A stretch of 64,000 bases of DNA, taken from positions 58,155,501-58,219,500 of the forward strand of contig JAVUNC010000004.1 in assembly GCA_032173965.1 (NCBI GenBank), in the 5' to 3' direction. The translations under genes were made by a program, and so were the position numbers. The DNA is from Sitta carolinensis. Taxonomy: Eukaryota > Chordata > Aves > Passeriformes > Sittidae. Below, piece by piece: positions 52,031 to 64,000 of this stretch (position 1 is the first letter of the stretch; every line of letters starts with the position of its first letter). The notes beneath the pieces are model-generated. The model saw only the letters and a program-made list of their open reading frames with translations. It was not told where the DNA came from and made no database searches.

Positions 52031-53690
52031 AAATACTTCTGAGAACGACTGTATAGAGCTGTCCCTGCTAATTACTGTTACTAGTTATATTACTATTATT
52101 GTTACTGCTGCAGTGTAGAGCGTGCTGTATAGGGCATTACCTTTGGCGTAAGCTCCAGAGCATCATCACGAGTAAGGCAGAGAGCTGCAAAAGCAAACTG
52201 GGACAGCAGCTCTTACATAACGGCAGCAGGACAGAAATATTCAAAGGAGCTGGCAAGACGGTCTGCCACTTTCAAGCTCAAACCACGCTAACCATGCAAC
52301 AGTGCCTGTGCCCCCAGTATAAAACGTGATTCTGCCTCTTCAGAAGACATTGCACAATCCCTATGACTTAATTTCAGTTTTTCCCTCCTTAATTTTAATT
52401 GATACATTAAGACTAGCTTCATGCTGGAGACAGAAAGATATTTTTCTGCTTAAGAGATGGATCATCTCTGGTCTGTGTCATTGGGGAAAAAAACCCACTC
52501 ATTTGGAGCTGAAATGTAGACGTTGGGAGAAGCAGTGCCAATGAACCTCTTAGTTTTCATCGTTTCTGGCAGTGCTGCAGTGATTCTACAACATTAGCAT
52601 GCAGGTGTTTACTGAGTGGATGGATAGAAATCTGAGTTAGGCAGCAGAGATTGCTCAGCATCACTCTGTCCTTTAGCACCAGTCATACTAACACTGGTGC
52701 TACCCTCGTGATATGAGCACTTACACTTATGGCACCAATGCTGTCCCAACACTATGCAGTTACGGATTATGCACTTGGAGACAGGGTCCTGTGTGGAAGA
52801 AACAGACATACCAGGAGCTACAGCAAGAATTCGTGTGAAACTGGGATATACATATCTAGGTCACCTCCAGTCATCCACAAAAATTACCTCTTTCTGACAA
52901 TGAGTGTAACCAGGCATACTTGGCCTGAATTTTTCCTCCTTTTGAAGGGTTGTGGGATTTTTTGTTTGCTTGGTTGGGGAGTTTTTTTTTTTTTGTTTTT
53001 TGTGTTTTTTTTTTGGGGGGGGGAGGGGAGGATATGCAGGAGGGTAACTGAAAAGCTTTTCTCATCCAATTTTTCTTATCTCTTTTTCCTGCCTTACCCA
53101 ATGCCAGCTACAGCGCCAAAAATGGCAAAGGAAGAGGATGCTAACATGGTTCTGAGTTCCCCCTTTCTACATGTATCTTTTTGCTGAAAAAAATCCTCAC
53201 TTTGCTGCCTCATTCAGAAAATGCTATCTTATTTTTCTAGATTGAGAGTGTGAGTATTAACCTAAATGAGAGCATCTACACTGCAAAAGCTCAGACTTCA
53301 TATAGTAATTTTACTATTGTTTGGAGCAGTTCAGCAAAGTACTAACTAGTGTAAGCTTCAATTTCAGAACTAAATGCTGCACTGTGTTTTAAAAACTCAG
53401 CTAGAAAAATAATTATACTATCCTAAGGACAATGTATTTGTCATTATTGCTTTTTATATTTTGTTTTAATTGTTAAAAATTCATGATCTGAAACTGTTGC
53501 CTCTTGGGTATGTGTAAAAATCTTTTCTGAAAGGACAGATGATTAGATTTGATAATATCTAGCACCCTCAAGGGCAGCTGCTTTTAGCTGAGACATGAAG
53601 AGGTCTCTTGCACTGAAGAATTTGGGGCACTCTCCCCCAAGAGAGACATAATGCCTATAAAAGAGGTACAGTAATGTTTTGGTTTGCCTC
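52031..53690. other. Upstream intergenic sequence, no gene seen
   Basis: This is AT-rich sequence to the right of the CpG island, upstream of SYNE1. ORFs here lack recognisable domains; the 152-codon plus-strand ORF at 52729-53187 runs through the T/G-rich low-complexity tract and is not credible. I see no exon with matched splice signals. Confidence 0.6.
52955..53031. repeat. T-rich / G-rich low-complexity tract
   Basis: T runs interrupted by G are followed by G9 and AGGGGAGG. The tract is strand-asymmetric (T/G on plus) and could be hard to sequence accurately, so its exact length should be treated with caution. Confidence 0.8.
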
Positions 53691-54150
53691 AGTATTGTAT
53701 TGTATTGTATTCATGCCTTCTCTTCTGCTTGGTCGAGTTTTGGTTGCCAGACTTCAAAAAATGCCTAAATCAGATAGAGAAAGTCTAGAGAATGGCCATG
53801 GAAATGGTGGAATGTTTAGAACACTTAATCCAAAAGAGAAGTCTGAAATCATTATTCAGTGTAGAGATTAAAAACTGGCATGGGGTATAAAAGCATTCTA
53901 AAGGAGCACTAAATGGAAGGGAATCATCACTTCTCAGTGTCCACAGTACATAGGACAAGAAGTAATCTGCTTACCTTGTACATGGTATCGTCATATCAGA
54001 ACCAAAAATTTTAGGAGGAAATAAAGATTTGCACCACATACCATAAGAAAGAAATGAAACTAGTGTTGTGGAAGATATTTAAACTCAGACTAGACAAGTG
54101 TCTTCCTGGAAGAAATTTTTAATTTTTGATACTTTGTCAAGGTGCAGAAT
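53690..54150 (+). mobile_element. Ancient CR1/L3-like LINE relic
   Basis: This is a highly diverged but recognisable series of CR1-clade reverse-transcriptase 3' words in the right order on the plus strand. They are TTTTGGTTGCCAGACTTCAAAA, GAGAAAGTCTAGAGAATGGCC, GGAAGGGAATCATC...TCTCAGTGTCCAC, ATAGGACAAGAAGTAATCTGCTTA and AGACTAGACAAGTGTCTTCCTGG. It resembles old CR1 families shared with turtles and crocodiles more than the young bird subfamilies. Its 65-codon ORF (53674-53871) is a remnant. A (TATTG)4 microsatellite (about 53692-53711) sits at the left edge. Confidence 0.75.
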
Positions 54151-54437
54151 AAGATATCTCTCTAAGTGTCTTGATCTCTTTTGAGTCCATTTGCTGTAAC
54201 TGTGAATGCTGAGCCTGGTTTCAGTAAAAGAGCATACCCTTCTGCCTGCAGTTTTGCAGCTAGCAAGAGTTGCCACTTCCTTCCTGTCCTAAACTGCCAC
54301 ACAGTACCTACGTACAACCTGGAAGCCTTGCCACGCACCTCCTGATGGGTGCAGTTCTACATCTGGTTTTCATGTACTCTATCAAGCATAAATGTGTAAA
54401 TATTTTATCAAATAATCATATAGTTTGAACAAAGACT

Positions 54438-55600
54438 TGTAAAATCATCAAGCCCAACTGTTACCCAGTCCAGTCCACTGCTTCACCTTGTCCCTAGCAT
54501 CACATCTACATGTATTTTAAATAACTCTGGGGACAAGGAGTCAGTGATTTGGCTGGGCAGCCTGTTTCAGTGCATGACAACCCTTCCCACAAAGAAACTT
54601 TCCTCATATCCAATTTAAACCTCCCCTGATGCAACTTGAGGCTGTTTGTTTTTGTACCATCACTTATTAACAGAGAGGAGAGACTGACAGCCATATTGCT
54701 ACAACCTCCTTTCAGGCAGCTGTAGAGAACAAAAGGGACTTCCCTGAGTCTCCTTTTCTCCAGGCTAAACAACCCCATCTTCCTCAGCCACTCCTCACAG
54801 GACTTGTGCTCCAGACCTTTCACCAGCTCTGCTGCCCTTCCTTGGACACACTCCAGCCCCTCAGTGTCCATCTTGAAGTGAGGGACCCAAAACAGGATTC
54901 AAGGTGTGGCCTCAGCAGTGCTGAGTACAAGGGGGCAATCATGTCCCTGGTCCTACTAGATATACTTTTTTTCTGTTTGCCATTGGCCTTCTTGGCCACC
55001 TGGACACAGCTGGCTCAGATTCAGTGCTTCTTGACGAGCACCATTTAGGTCCTTTTCCCCCAGGCCCCTTTCCAGCTACCCTTCCTCAGATCTGGAGCAG
55101 TGCCTGGGGTTGTTGTACCTCAGAGGCAGGACCTAGCACTTGGCCTTATTGAACCTCATTGGCCTCAGCCCATCAATCCAGCCTGTCCAGATCCCTCTGC
55201 AGAGCCCTTTAGGAGATCCACTCTCCCTCCCAGCCTGTTGTCTCAACTGCAAACTGACTGAGGCTGCACTTGATGCCCTCACCCAAATCATTGATAGAGA
55301 TATTAAATGAAGGAAAGAACTGACCCTACTGTTGAGTCCTGGGGAATCCCACTTGTGGAACACTACCTTTTATCCCCAAACCAAAGCTCTCTGTTCAGCC
55401 AGGGCGATCCTTCCTGCTGGCTCATCTTTCAGCACATTGGGACAGCCTGCTCCTGCACATTTAAGATTTCCTTCCTGAAGAATGACTAGCCTTCCTGGAT
55501 TCCTTTGCCCTGCAGGACTGCCTCCCAAGGGACAGTCAACCAGTGTCCTAAGCAGGCCAAAGTCTGCCCTCCAGAAGTCCAGAGTATCTGAAATCTCTCC
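54438..55600 (-). mobile_element. CR1 LINE copy with internal deletion
   Basis: The minus strand carries a CR1 from the segment between endonuclease and reverse transcriptase (translation ...PWEAVLQGKGIQEG near 55490-55580). It reaches a point close to the 3' end near 54440. The 54506-54871 minus ORF reads CR1 words [29 protein letters not shown] and GGCSNMAVSLSS. The plus strand shows the usual antisense signature (CTTGGCCTTATTGAACCTCATTGG, CAGCCTGTCCAGATCCCTCTGCAG). About 1.2 kb holds sequence that is much longer in a complete element, so central RT sequence is missing. Several stops and frameshifts make it non-functional. The terminal octamer is not preserved. Confidence 0.9.
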
Positions 55601-58600
55601 TTACTTCTCCAAGAATCTATGAGCTGTAAAACTGCATGAGTTTTTCTACATAATTTTGTATGTTGCACTTAAGTGCTTATGTTTTATATTTGAATGTAAC
55701 AAAACCTGGGTGAACAAACTTTGAAAATAAAACAGATACAACTCGAAGCCAGAGAATATATTCCCTCTAACATGAATTGTGCTGAATTACATGAAATACA
55801 GCAACATACCACTTCACTTCCCTTGCATTGTGCTGAAATAAATATAGTGGGATGAGATTACACAAAATTATGTGAGAGTAGAAAAAAAATCAGGAAAAAA
55901 TCATCTGCTAAACTAGTATATTTTACTGTGATATGTGATACATTCTTGTAAATTATCACAATTATAACAGCTTAGAGATAATTAGGATTTATATGTACTG
56001 AATGAGCTCAGTCAAGCATATGGCAAGAGTCGAGCTAAGACAAATGGCATTTATTTCTAGTGTTAGTCACCCCATTTTTGTCAAGAAAGTCATTATATCC
56101 TTTCAAAATGTATTGTTTTGACAGTTTTCCTTATGCTTCACAAATTACGCTAAAATGGAAAAAAATACTAAAATTTCAAACTTCTATACAAAAATGAAAA
56201 GTGGATACCCCAATACTGTCTAAAATAGGACTCAAACGTTGTTATTTGAAGGTCTCAATCAAGCAGAAGAACTGCCAGCCTAAAAATTCCACTAGAAGCT
56301 GCCCAATCCAGCAGTTGAATAGCAGCAAGGCTATTCCTCTCCCCACATCCAGCCAGTGGCAAAGCTGAGCATGCACTCCCCATAGGTGTGTGTGCTCGTC
56401 ACATAGATGTGCACACACAAGAATGTGTGGCTGCCTGCAGAGTTCTGCAGGGACCAAAACCACAGCACTCATGCTGACACTTGTCATGGGACCAGCCCGA
56501 TCCTGCCTTATCAGGGTGAAAGCCTGAGAGCAAAAATATATGCAAATACATATACAACCATGAAGGGTGAACCCCTGCCATAGTTGATAATTTAACACTA
56601 TGGCCCCTGGTTCCCAGCACTTGGCCCCTGGATCCCAGTCTGCCCAGCTCCTGAGGCTGAGCCCTGCTCCACTGGCAGGTGAAGACCCACTGATCCATCA
56701 ACAGACACTGCTCTTTTTTACAGGACACATTTTATCCCCTTAGGCTTTCATTTTCCCATGGTACTCTACCCACCCTTGTGCCTCCAGTCCCCTGTGTCTT
56801 GTGGAGATGAGTGTTTAAACACATAACCTAGCATTTTTAAACAATGCTTTGGCATAGAAAAATAATTTAGAAAAATTAAATAAAATCAGTTTAAAAATTC
56901 AGAGGAACATGGTAAGAGTAAATTCTTTGTAATGAAGCAGTAGTACAAAGCAATCATGATCAGATTGTGCCACCCTGTGGACTGTATCAAAAAGATGTTT
57001 CCTTTAGTGCTGAGCTAAAAACATGTTACAGGAACAGGCCAAGAAATTCTCAGCCACCAAAGCAAAAGTCATTTTGTGTTTCCTTGCATTCTAATAGAGA
57101 TAAGATGTCTTTTTGAATGGTGCCTTTGCACAACACTGGGCAGATTTTCAGCTGGCTTCAATCTCAAACAAACGTGGACAAATATCTAATCAGGAAAAGT
57201 CATAATACCTTGGTGAATTATCTTCCTGTTATGTAACACTAGGCAGTATCATTGCATTTCTTTACTTGCTTGGAGATAGATGTGTGAACAGAAAAAACAA
57301 TCTATCTTAAATAATAAAGAAATCAAAATAATTACCTCTCTGAAATAAAGTGCTGCAGTCAACAAATTCTTGTGGTAAAAACAATAAAAAAGATGGAAAC
57401 CACAGCATATATCAGTGGCTACAGTAAAATGATGAATTGGAGACTAAAATGAAAGAATAACCTGGTAGGGAAGAGAGGGAAAGCTGGCATTATTAGACAA
57501 TGTGGAGCTGTCTTTTAAGGTCTAATCTGAAAGGAGATCTAAACATAAATTGAAAACAGGGTATTTAATAAGGGGTGAGAACCTTGGTGTGCCACATGAG
57601 GCAGCTACAACATCTTACAAGAACAAACTGATGTTGCCAAAACATAAGAAAGCAGGTGGTATCAGTCAGAGATTGGAGAAAGCATTATTTTTCTAAGAAA
57701 TGGACTTTGAACCTCTTTGCTTCACTTCAGTTGTTATAAGCTACATAGGGGTCTAGTTAGTGAGGCTAATCTCCCTGATAATAAAGTATCTACCAGGAGG
57801 AAACACTGGCCCCATGATTTTTCATAACCTGTAATAAATATATTTAAGATTCTCATTATCACTGTTATTACTCAGCTATTGGCTGACTGACACTGGCTAT
57901 TCTCTGTCATTATCATTATGCGTAAAGTTTCAAAGCTGTATTTTCTGACTTCTATAGTGGTCTGAATACAAAACATGAAAAAACCTATTAAAATTAAATA
58001 TCTAAAATATGTCTAGTATGGTAAATATTTTAAATGACAAGAGATGTATCTGAACCACTGAACACTAAGTGAAAGAATTTATCCAAAATCTTTCCTGGCC
58101 TAATTTTGAATCATTACTCATTAGGTAAAAGAATGATCCTGGTATTCATGTGAACTTCCAAGGGCAGAAATCTGCTATCTCTGTGAAATTAATGTTATCA
58201 GATATTATTTTCTATCATTTTATATTGACAGGTGGCAGCAGAAGTTCTTCTGAACATCAGGATTCTCTTATGAGATATCCATGGTTTTTATCATGTTCAT
58301 TTTCATTCAGGAGCTTGAAGCTCTATGTCTTGCCTAATAGCATATAATGAGTAGGAAACATGATGTTTTCTATGAAAACAGATGGTGTTGTTGAAATTTC
58401 TGTAAAATAAGTGCTTATTTAGAATAAGAGCTTTAAGAATAATATAATGTAATAAAGAGACAATGAAAAATGATAGTACACAAATCTCTCTTATACAGAG
58501 ATAGGCAGAAATTTTATTAAGAACAAACATTTTCTGAATTGGTAGCTCAAAACTAAGAATAAAATTTAAGATTTCTAAATAGTCAGTAGAAAGGCCAAGG

Positions 58601-61600
58601 AATGTTGAAAGAATAAGTTATCATGCCTACAAAATATCTTTTTTTTTTAACCAAAATTATGTGCTATCCATCTCTTGGCTTTAACTGTGTCCACTGTTTC
58701 AGTGCTATGCTTTATCCTGAAGGTGGCTACAATTTCATGTGAGTCATTCATTCCTACAATGTCTGAATATTTTTCACTGGATGTTTTCAATATTTAGCTG
58801 TGACTACAAGGAAATTAGGTAGTTTCAAGACTACACTGCAACATTTATTTCAGGAAAATACTGTGGCACAATACAAAAATCCAGAATGTAGTTTAAATTC
58901 ATCACAATAATTATTCAGTAAATAGCTCTTCCACTAGGCAAAAAGTCCCCAAGGGAACTCTTTGTTTCTACACTAATGCTTTGGGTGAGTATCTTTTCCT
59001 GTATAGACCAAATAATTGTTAAATATGTTCTTGGGAGAACAAACAGTATTTTGGATGAGTCTCTGTTATAAAAAATCTCTCATAACTGTCCTTTTGAGGT
59101 CTCTTTGATCTCCAGAAATTACGATTTACAGCTGAGAGGAGCTGAGACATCCCACTGGTGATTTATATCCTTATGGGGTTTTATTTTAAATTGCTAGTAT
59201 CACCTTTTATAAAACTGCTCCTCCATGTAATGGGCACCGTTATGCAGTGCCGTTTGCAGAAGCCTGTCAGAGTCAAAGTTATGGTGTTAAGGCCCAGATG
59301 CTTCTAGCTCCTCTGTGCTTATTTCTGGAGATTTCATAAATGAAATTCTACTTCTCCACAGACGGCTTTTGTTGTTGTCTACACAGATTTTGTAAAATGC
59401 TGTCAGAGCAGAAAAGCCTGGCTTTCTACTCATGTTGCATTGGTAGGGATGACTATACCAGCCACTGTTCTGACTATCACCTCTGACTTTGAAGTGCAGC
59501 ACCCTAGAACTAAAAGGGCAGCCTGCCACAGAACTACCTGGACCACCAGCACTCTGCAGCCCAGACTTGCCACAGGCTCATATCCTCTGGAACAGAAGAG
59601 AGCAATATGGTCAGTAGTGCATCCAGCATTGATAGCCTCTAGGTCCTTCGATTTCTTTTGTTTTCTCTTGTCTTTTGAGGCAAACCATATTAGATGCTTC
59701 CCACTCTGCTTCTCTTTTCTCATCCCAAAATTCCCATCCCAGCTACAGGCAGCTCAACTCATCCCAGGAAAAATCCAAACAGCTTTAATTCTGAGGTCAG
59801 CCTGCTCATTTTATTGACTGTGCTTCAAAATAAGGAAACAGCAAGCAATTAATCACCCAGTCAGAGGGTATTTTCTATGATTTTATCTGAAGATCAGTTT
59901 TACATTGTCACCAACATACAAGAATGTTTCATAATATATTCCTGAGAATTAGCAACACCCACCGTTTCAAAAGACATGTGACTTATCTTTGTCTTCAAAA
60001 CTGGAAAGTGGAAGCATTCTTGCTGACATTAATTCCCCTACTCCTGCTTCCCCTTACCATTCCTGATGGTCGTCTAGTTAATGAAATCTCCACTTGTTTC
60101 TTGTTTATTTTTAAAATCTCATTCCATGCCTGTCCTGACAATCTTAGGACTGTTCCCTGATCAGTCCAGAGATTTTTGGTTAAGATCAAGTGATCTTAAT
60201 TGAATGGGTTGACAATCATTTCTGATGTATGTTCTTTAATTCTACATTTTAGTCTTATTGTGCTTTCTTTCTTACTGTGCTCTCTTTTAAGTTTCTTGAC
60301 TGGCACATATCAAGTAGTCATGTTGTTGAATACTTTACCTTTGTCTCAACAATTTCATTTCTATAACATTTTTCTCATCTCTCATAATTTCATTCCTGAT
60401 ATTTTCAGTCATTCAGAAGACAATTGTGGGTACATGTGATTCAATTAACCAATGCATATTTCTGATTGCTAAATATCTGTTTCAGAATTCTTAGATGTGG
60501 TTGTCCCCCAAGACCTTTGCAGAAAAAAATCAGGAGCTGTTCTCCTCAAAGTTTGATGACTGTAAAACTGAAAGCATGCATGAAAGTGCACATGCATTCT
60601 TTCAAGGAATACCAAACTCCTTGTACTTACTGGTAAATTATTTTCTACATCTGGAGTTTCTGCAGTCACTCCATGCTTGGATGCCTGTGTCCACAACCTC
60701 TCACCCTTACAGCACAAAATTTATTAAGCTTACTCTCCTTAATAGCAAGCTATCTGAGAGCAGTAAAAATTAATGACCTGCAGTGCAAAATGGTTACATT
60801 AATTATTCACTGGTTCCAAAGGACCATAATTGCATTTCCATTCTCTGTGGAGCTCTCCAATTAGCTTGCTGAGGGACCGGGGTGCTCAGCGGTGTGGGAG
60901 GTTACAAGTATAGAAGTTTGTGTGGTTGCTCAGGGGGGAGGGAGTAGGGGGATTGTCAGAGGTGGCTGGGAGGGCTGTGTGGGTGAGGGCAAAGGTTTGG
61001 GGGTTTTATGACTCTGGAAAGTTCTGGAATGACTAGAAGGAAAGTATATGTGGGAGGAATGACTACCGCAGTCTTTCATCAGAGCAAAATTCTGTTATTA
61101 GTTTGGGACATAATTTGTCTGGGACTCATAGGTATGCTGAGGGAAGAACAGTTTTCATGACACGGCGTCTCTCTTTTTCTCACTTAAACATGATCAAGTA
61201 CCTGGTTTTGCTTTTGGCTACTTCTCTACTTAAGACAAGGTCAGACAAACAGGTTGCTGCCAGAGTCTTGTTACAGCAGTAAGTAATGGTCCTGCTCTAA
61301 TGAACTGCAGCTCAACAAGCAAGGCAAGCTCAACAGACCTGGTAAACAAGCTCCCTGTGAAATTTCTTTAACCCTCACATGCTGCTGACAGGGGAAGGGC
61401 AAAGAAAATGAACAAAAAATTTTAAAAAATCAGTGAATGGAAACTTGCACTCTTGTTTTTCATTGTGATATTTTCCTGCAGAGTACAGGAAAAAATAATT
61501 TGCAAGAAAAAGAAGCAAATTATTTAGTCTCACTGTAATATGTCTGAACAGAAGTTAAGTACAACAGAATAGGGATTGACAGATGGGAAACCTTGGGGAA

Positions 61601-64000
61601 ACCATAATAAGAATAATTAATTACAAAACCAAGCAAGCTAAGTTGGCATACGAAGTACTACCCTGGACTTTATAGTCCATAAAACCTCTACTTTCAGTGT
61701 TATGAGGTATTGTTGCACTCTTTGTACTTTTCTGAATGGTTGATCTTGGCTTCATGCACTTAACATTTTGGCGCCATGTAAATTTGAATTGTCTGTCAGT
61801 AAATCAAAAGTTCTGTAACAGCGGAATAAAAGTCCTGCTAAACTCATGGGTGGCATTTCAGGCTTGTCAGATTTATAGGAATAAATGGATACACCATGAC
61901 TGTGGTGTGATCCTGTCAATCAGAGGACGGGAAGATTAAACATTCATGACTACTGAAAGGCAATTTCCTTCAATTGTTCATCATGCCTCCATTCTTAACC
62001 TTCCCCATAGGATTTCCTCTCGCTCTAAACTTAAGAAAAGGGAATTCTTTTCCCTAGACTTTTTATGGTAGTAGTAAACTGATGAAGGGGGCTATAATTG
62101 TCAAATATTTGTTGGTTTGCTTCACATTACTCATTTACCTATGGTATGACTCCGAAAGCAGATTTTGACTGTAACAAGCCATTTGGCTAGAAAAATGAAA
62201 GAGGAATTTTCAATCTGTTCATCTATCAAACAAATGGAGTCATGAAAATTAAGCAGTATGCCCACAGTAAACCTAACTAAATCAAAACAAAATGGTATCT
62301 GTGGTGGTGTAAGGTTACTGAAAGACTATTTTTTGTGATTAGCCTGGTAGATCCAATATGGGTCTGGAAAGAAATAATTAAGTAATCCAGAAAGAATACC
62401 TTAGACTGGGAAAAATCTTATAATAAAATTGCTCCGTGTTTTTGGGGTTTTTTTTTAGCATTGGAATTTATAGAAGAATTAATTTGGAAACAGCCCTAAT
62501 ATAAATATATGAACAGTAAAGATTTTGTTCTTACCATAATTCTAGTCTCATTTTTGGAAAATATTTCAGATATTGAGGAGCTATAAATACCCTCTAGAGG
62601 TTTATTTTCCCATTTCACACCTACTATGATATTTCATTATGTTTAGGGAAATTTTCATTAGCAATGATGTGTTTGGATTAGGCTCTTACCTAACACTTGT
62701 AATGAAATAACTGCAGGGAACCCTTGCCACTAAAATGACTATAAAAATGGGTCCCAGAACCATACCTTGAATCCAGTATGCTGTTTCTTGGTTTGACTAA
62801 CTGCGTGATAAAACGCAGAGCATGTCAATCCTAAATTCCAGTTTACATCTCAGCGGAAGGGTTGCAGATAACAGCCACGGGCAGCAGCACTGCAGAGGTA
62901 CTGAACATGCACACAAATTCACTGGTGCACAGCTCCACACACAAGTGGTAGTACACAGGAATAATTTTTTTCCTTGTAATAAGGGAATGCTGCCTGATAA
63001 GGCCATTATATTCCATTGTGGCCACTTGGGAAAAATACACTTCTGCTTCTAAACAGTTTGTGAATTATAAAGGTAAGTGAGACTTGTTGCTCACATAAGA
63101 AGACTGATGTCTGTGAAAGAGAAGTGTCTCTCAGCATGAAAAATACATCTACGCCTGTGAATATTATTTCAACAAAATTATAAATTTCAGACCATCCTAG
63201 GGAGTAGAGAAGTGGATTCCATTTCATTCCGTCTTTTTAACAGCAGATTGGGCAGAATACAACAGCAAGAGATGATTTTGTTATCCAGTGGCAAAACCCA
63301 GCAGAGGTAGAATTTTCAGTTCAACTGTAGAACTCTATTACCACCAAAGTGTTAAAATAAAATGTTGTTGTCATACTGAATTACTTTTGGGTGTTGTTTC
63401 TTTCTGTTGCCTTACTTGGTTCCTTTCATAGAGGGCAGAAGAAGAAATAGAAGAGCAATCTGGATTAAGGTTATGTCTTTACCTAATGTCATGCTTCAGC
63501 ACAGCATGTCTCAGGAATTTCAGGAGAGCAGAAGTGAAGACTCAGAGGTTTATTGCTCTGTCCTTTGCCATCTAGCATCATAGCTGAAGACAAGAAAATA
63601 TTGTACTGTAAGAACATAATGGCAAGTCCCTTTCCTAGATTTATGAAAAACTGACAAATTTGTCCATTGGATGAACATTTTCCACATTTGAAAAGCATAT
63701 TGGTGGATTTCATTTTCATCTGCTGTGTGGGAAGTGGGTTCACAGGATGCATTTGTAGGAGAACTAACCATGAAGAAGGATGTTTTGGCTTGCTGACTCT
63801 AGTTTTCTGCCCCTATTAGCATTCATGTCATGTAATCCTCTTTTGTTATTTGTGAAACTTCAGCTTGAAGGTTGGAACTAGATGAGTTTGTGCCTCCATT
63901 TTGATTCCTTGTGAGGAAAGAAGCCTTAAATAATGACAGTACCTTGTTTTCTCCTCTTCTGGGATGGTTACTTCCAATTTAGTTTCCCGATAAAAGTTTG
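55601..64000. other. Upstream intergenic sequence, no gene identified
   Basis: This is AT-rich sequence with only short ORFs (up to about 125 codons), none with recognisable domains. In mammals the next gene upstream of SYNE1 is MYCT1; I looked for its transmembrane-rich coding sequence and did not find it. A G-rich stretch occurs at 60.93-61.01 kb. Two weakly exon-like places (58.2 kb and the GTAAGT at 63073) were considered and not accepted. Confidence 0.6.
60968..60989 (+). other. G-quadruplex motif in G-rich tract
   Basis: Four GGG runs are joined by loops A, CTGTGT and TGA, fitting the G3N1-7 rule. It lies within a broader G-rich, plus-strand-biased segment (60931-61002) that includes a G6-A-G3-AGTA-G5 block at 60933-60951. 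The surroundings are AT-rich and no gene is recognised nearby. Confidence 0.55.

Noticed and set aside
51017..52118. Long overlapping ORFs of 127-246 codons on both strands
   Set aside because: They run through the CpG island and the 13-bp minisatellite, where few stops occur in any frame. The translations are repeats of the unit (CAGCVCGMRVRD-like or ASRTRIPHTHP-like) with no domain and no initiation or splice support.
52729..53187. 152-codon plus-strand ORF
   Set aside because: The middle is translated T/G low-complexity DNA (Phe/Leu/Gly runs), with no recognisable domain on either side.
53655..53895. TATAAAAG boxes suggesting a promoter
   Set aside because: Both lie at or within the ancient LINE relic, with no open gene downstream.
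54506..54871. 121-codon minus-strand ORF that looks like a conserved protein
   Set aside because: It is conserved because it is the C-terminal reverse-transcriptase region of the CR1 element, not a host gene.
58188..58350. Possible exon after an acceptor-like TATATTGACAG
   Set aside because: The downstream end has no convincing donor, the ORF closes within about 40 codons, and the peptide is not recognised.
59287..59817. Overlapping ORFs of 80-125 codons on both strands
   Set aside because: Opposite-strand overlaps with no domain, no repeats and no splice sites; they look like chance ORFs in a locally GC-richer block.

Overview
This is a non-coding-rich stretch of vertebrate nuclear DNA, almost certainly avian. 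It is AT-rich, has long introns and one sharp CpG island, and all recognisable interspersed repeats belong to the CR1 LINE family of birds and reptiles. One young copy ends in the typical CR1 3' octamer repeat (ATTCTATG-like). There are no operons, prokaryotic genes or CRISPR arrays.

The only gene I can support is the 5' end of SYNE1 (nesprin-1, the giant LINC-complex and actin-binding protein of the outer nuclear membrane), read on the minus strand. The coding start is at 42360. An exon at 42297-42567 holds about 207 nt of 5' UTR plus 64 nt of coding sequence, beginning MASSRL and ending DIANVMQRLQ. The next exon, 1383-1444 (62 nt), joins it in perfect phase and encodes the start of the first calponin-homology domain (VQKRTFTKWINTHLAK). 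These two exons are separated by a 40.85 kb intron. The rest of the gene lies to the left of base 1.

Layout, left to right: 1-1382 is the start of the next SYNE1 intron; 1383-1444 is the second coding exon; 1445-42296 is the giant intron with three CR1 fragments and simple repeats; 42297-42567 is the first coding exon, whose leader has two short upstream ORFs; 42568 to about 51.3 kb is the first intron. About 51.05-52.03 kb is a CpG island, the likely SYNE1 promoter and non-coding first exon. It contains a ~266 bp, 13-bp-unit G+C-rich minisatellite. 52.03-64 kb is upstream intergenic sequence with an ancient CR1-like relic and a younger, internally deleted CR1 in opposite orientations.

Most open reading frames of 60-130 codons here are chance ORFs. 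The long ones at 51-52 kb (up to 246 codons) are products of the CpG island and minisatellite. I see no novel multi-gene system. The most noteworthy item is the 13-bp array of Z-DNA-prone units embedded in the predicted SYNE1 promoter, beside a G-quadruplex motif. No database search was possible; gene and repeat assignments rest on recognising protein and consensus similarity by eye.
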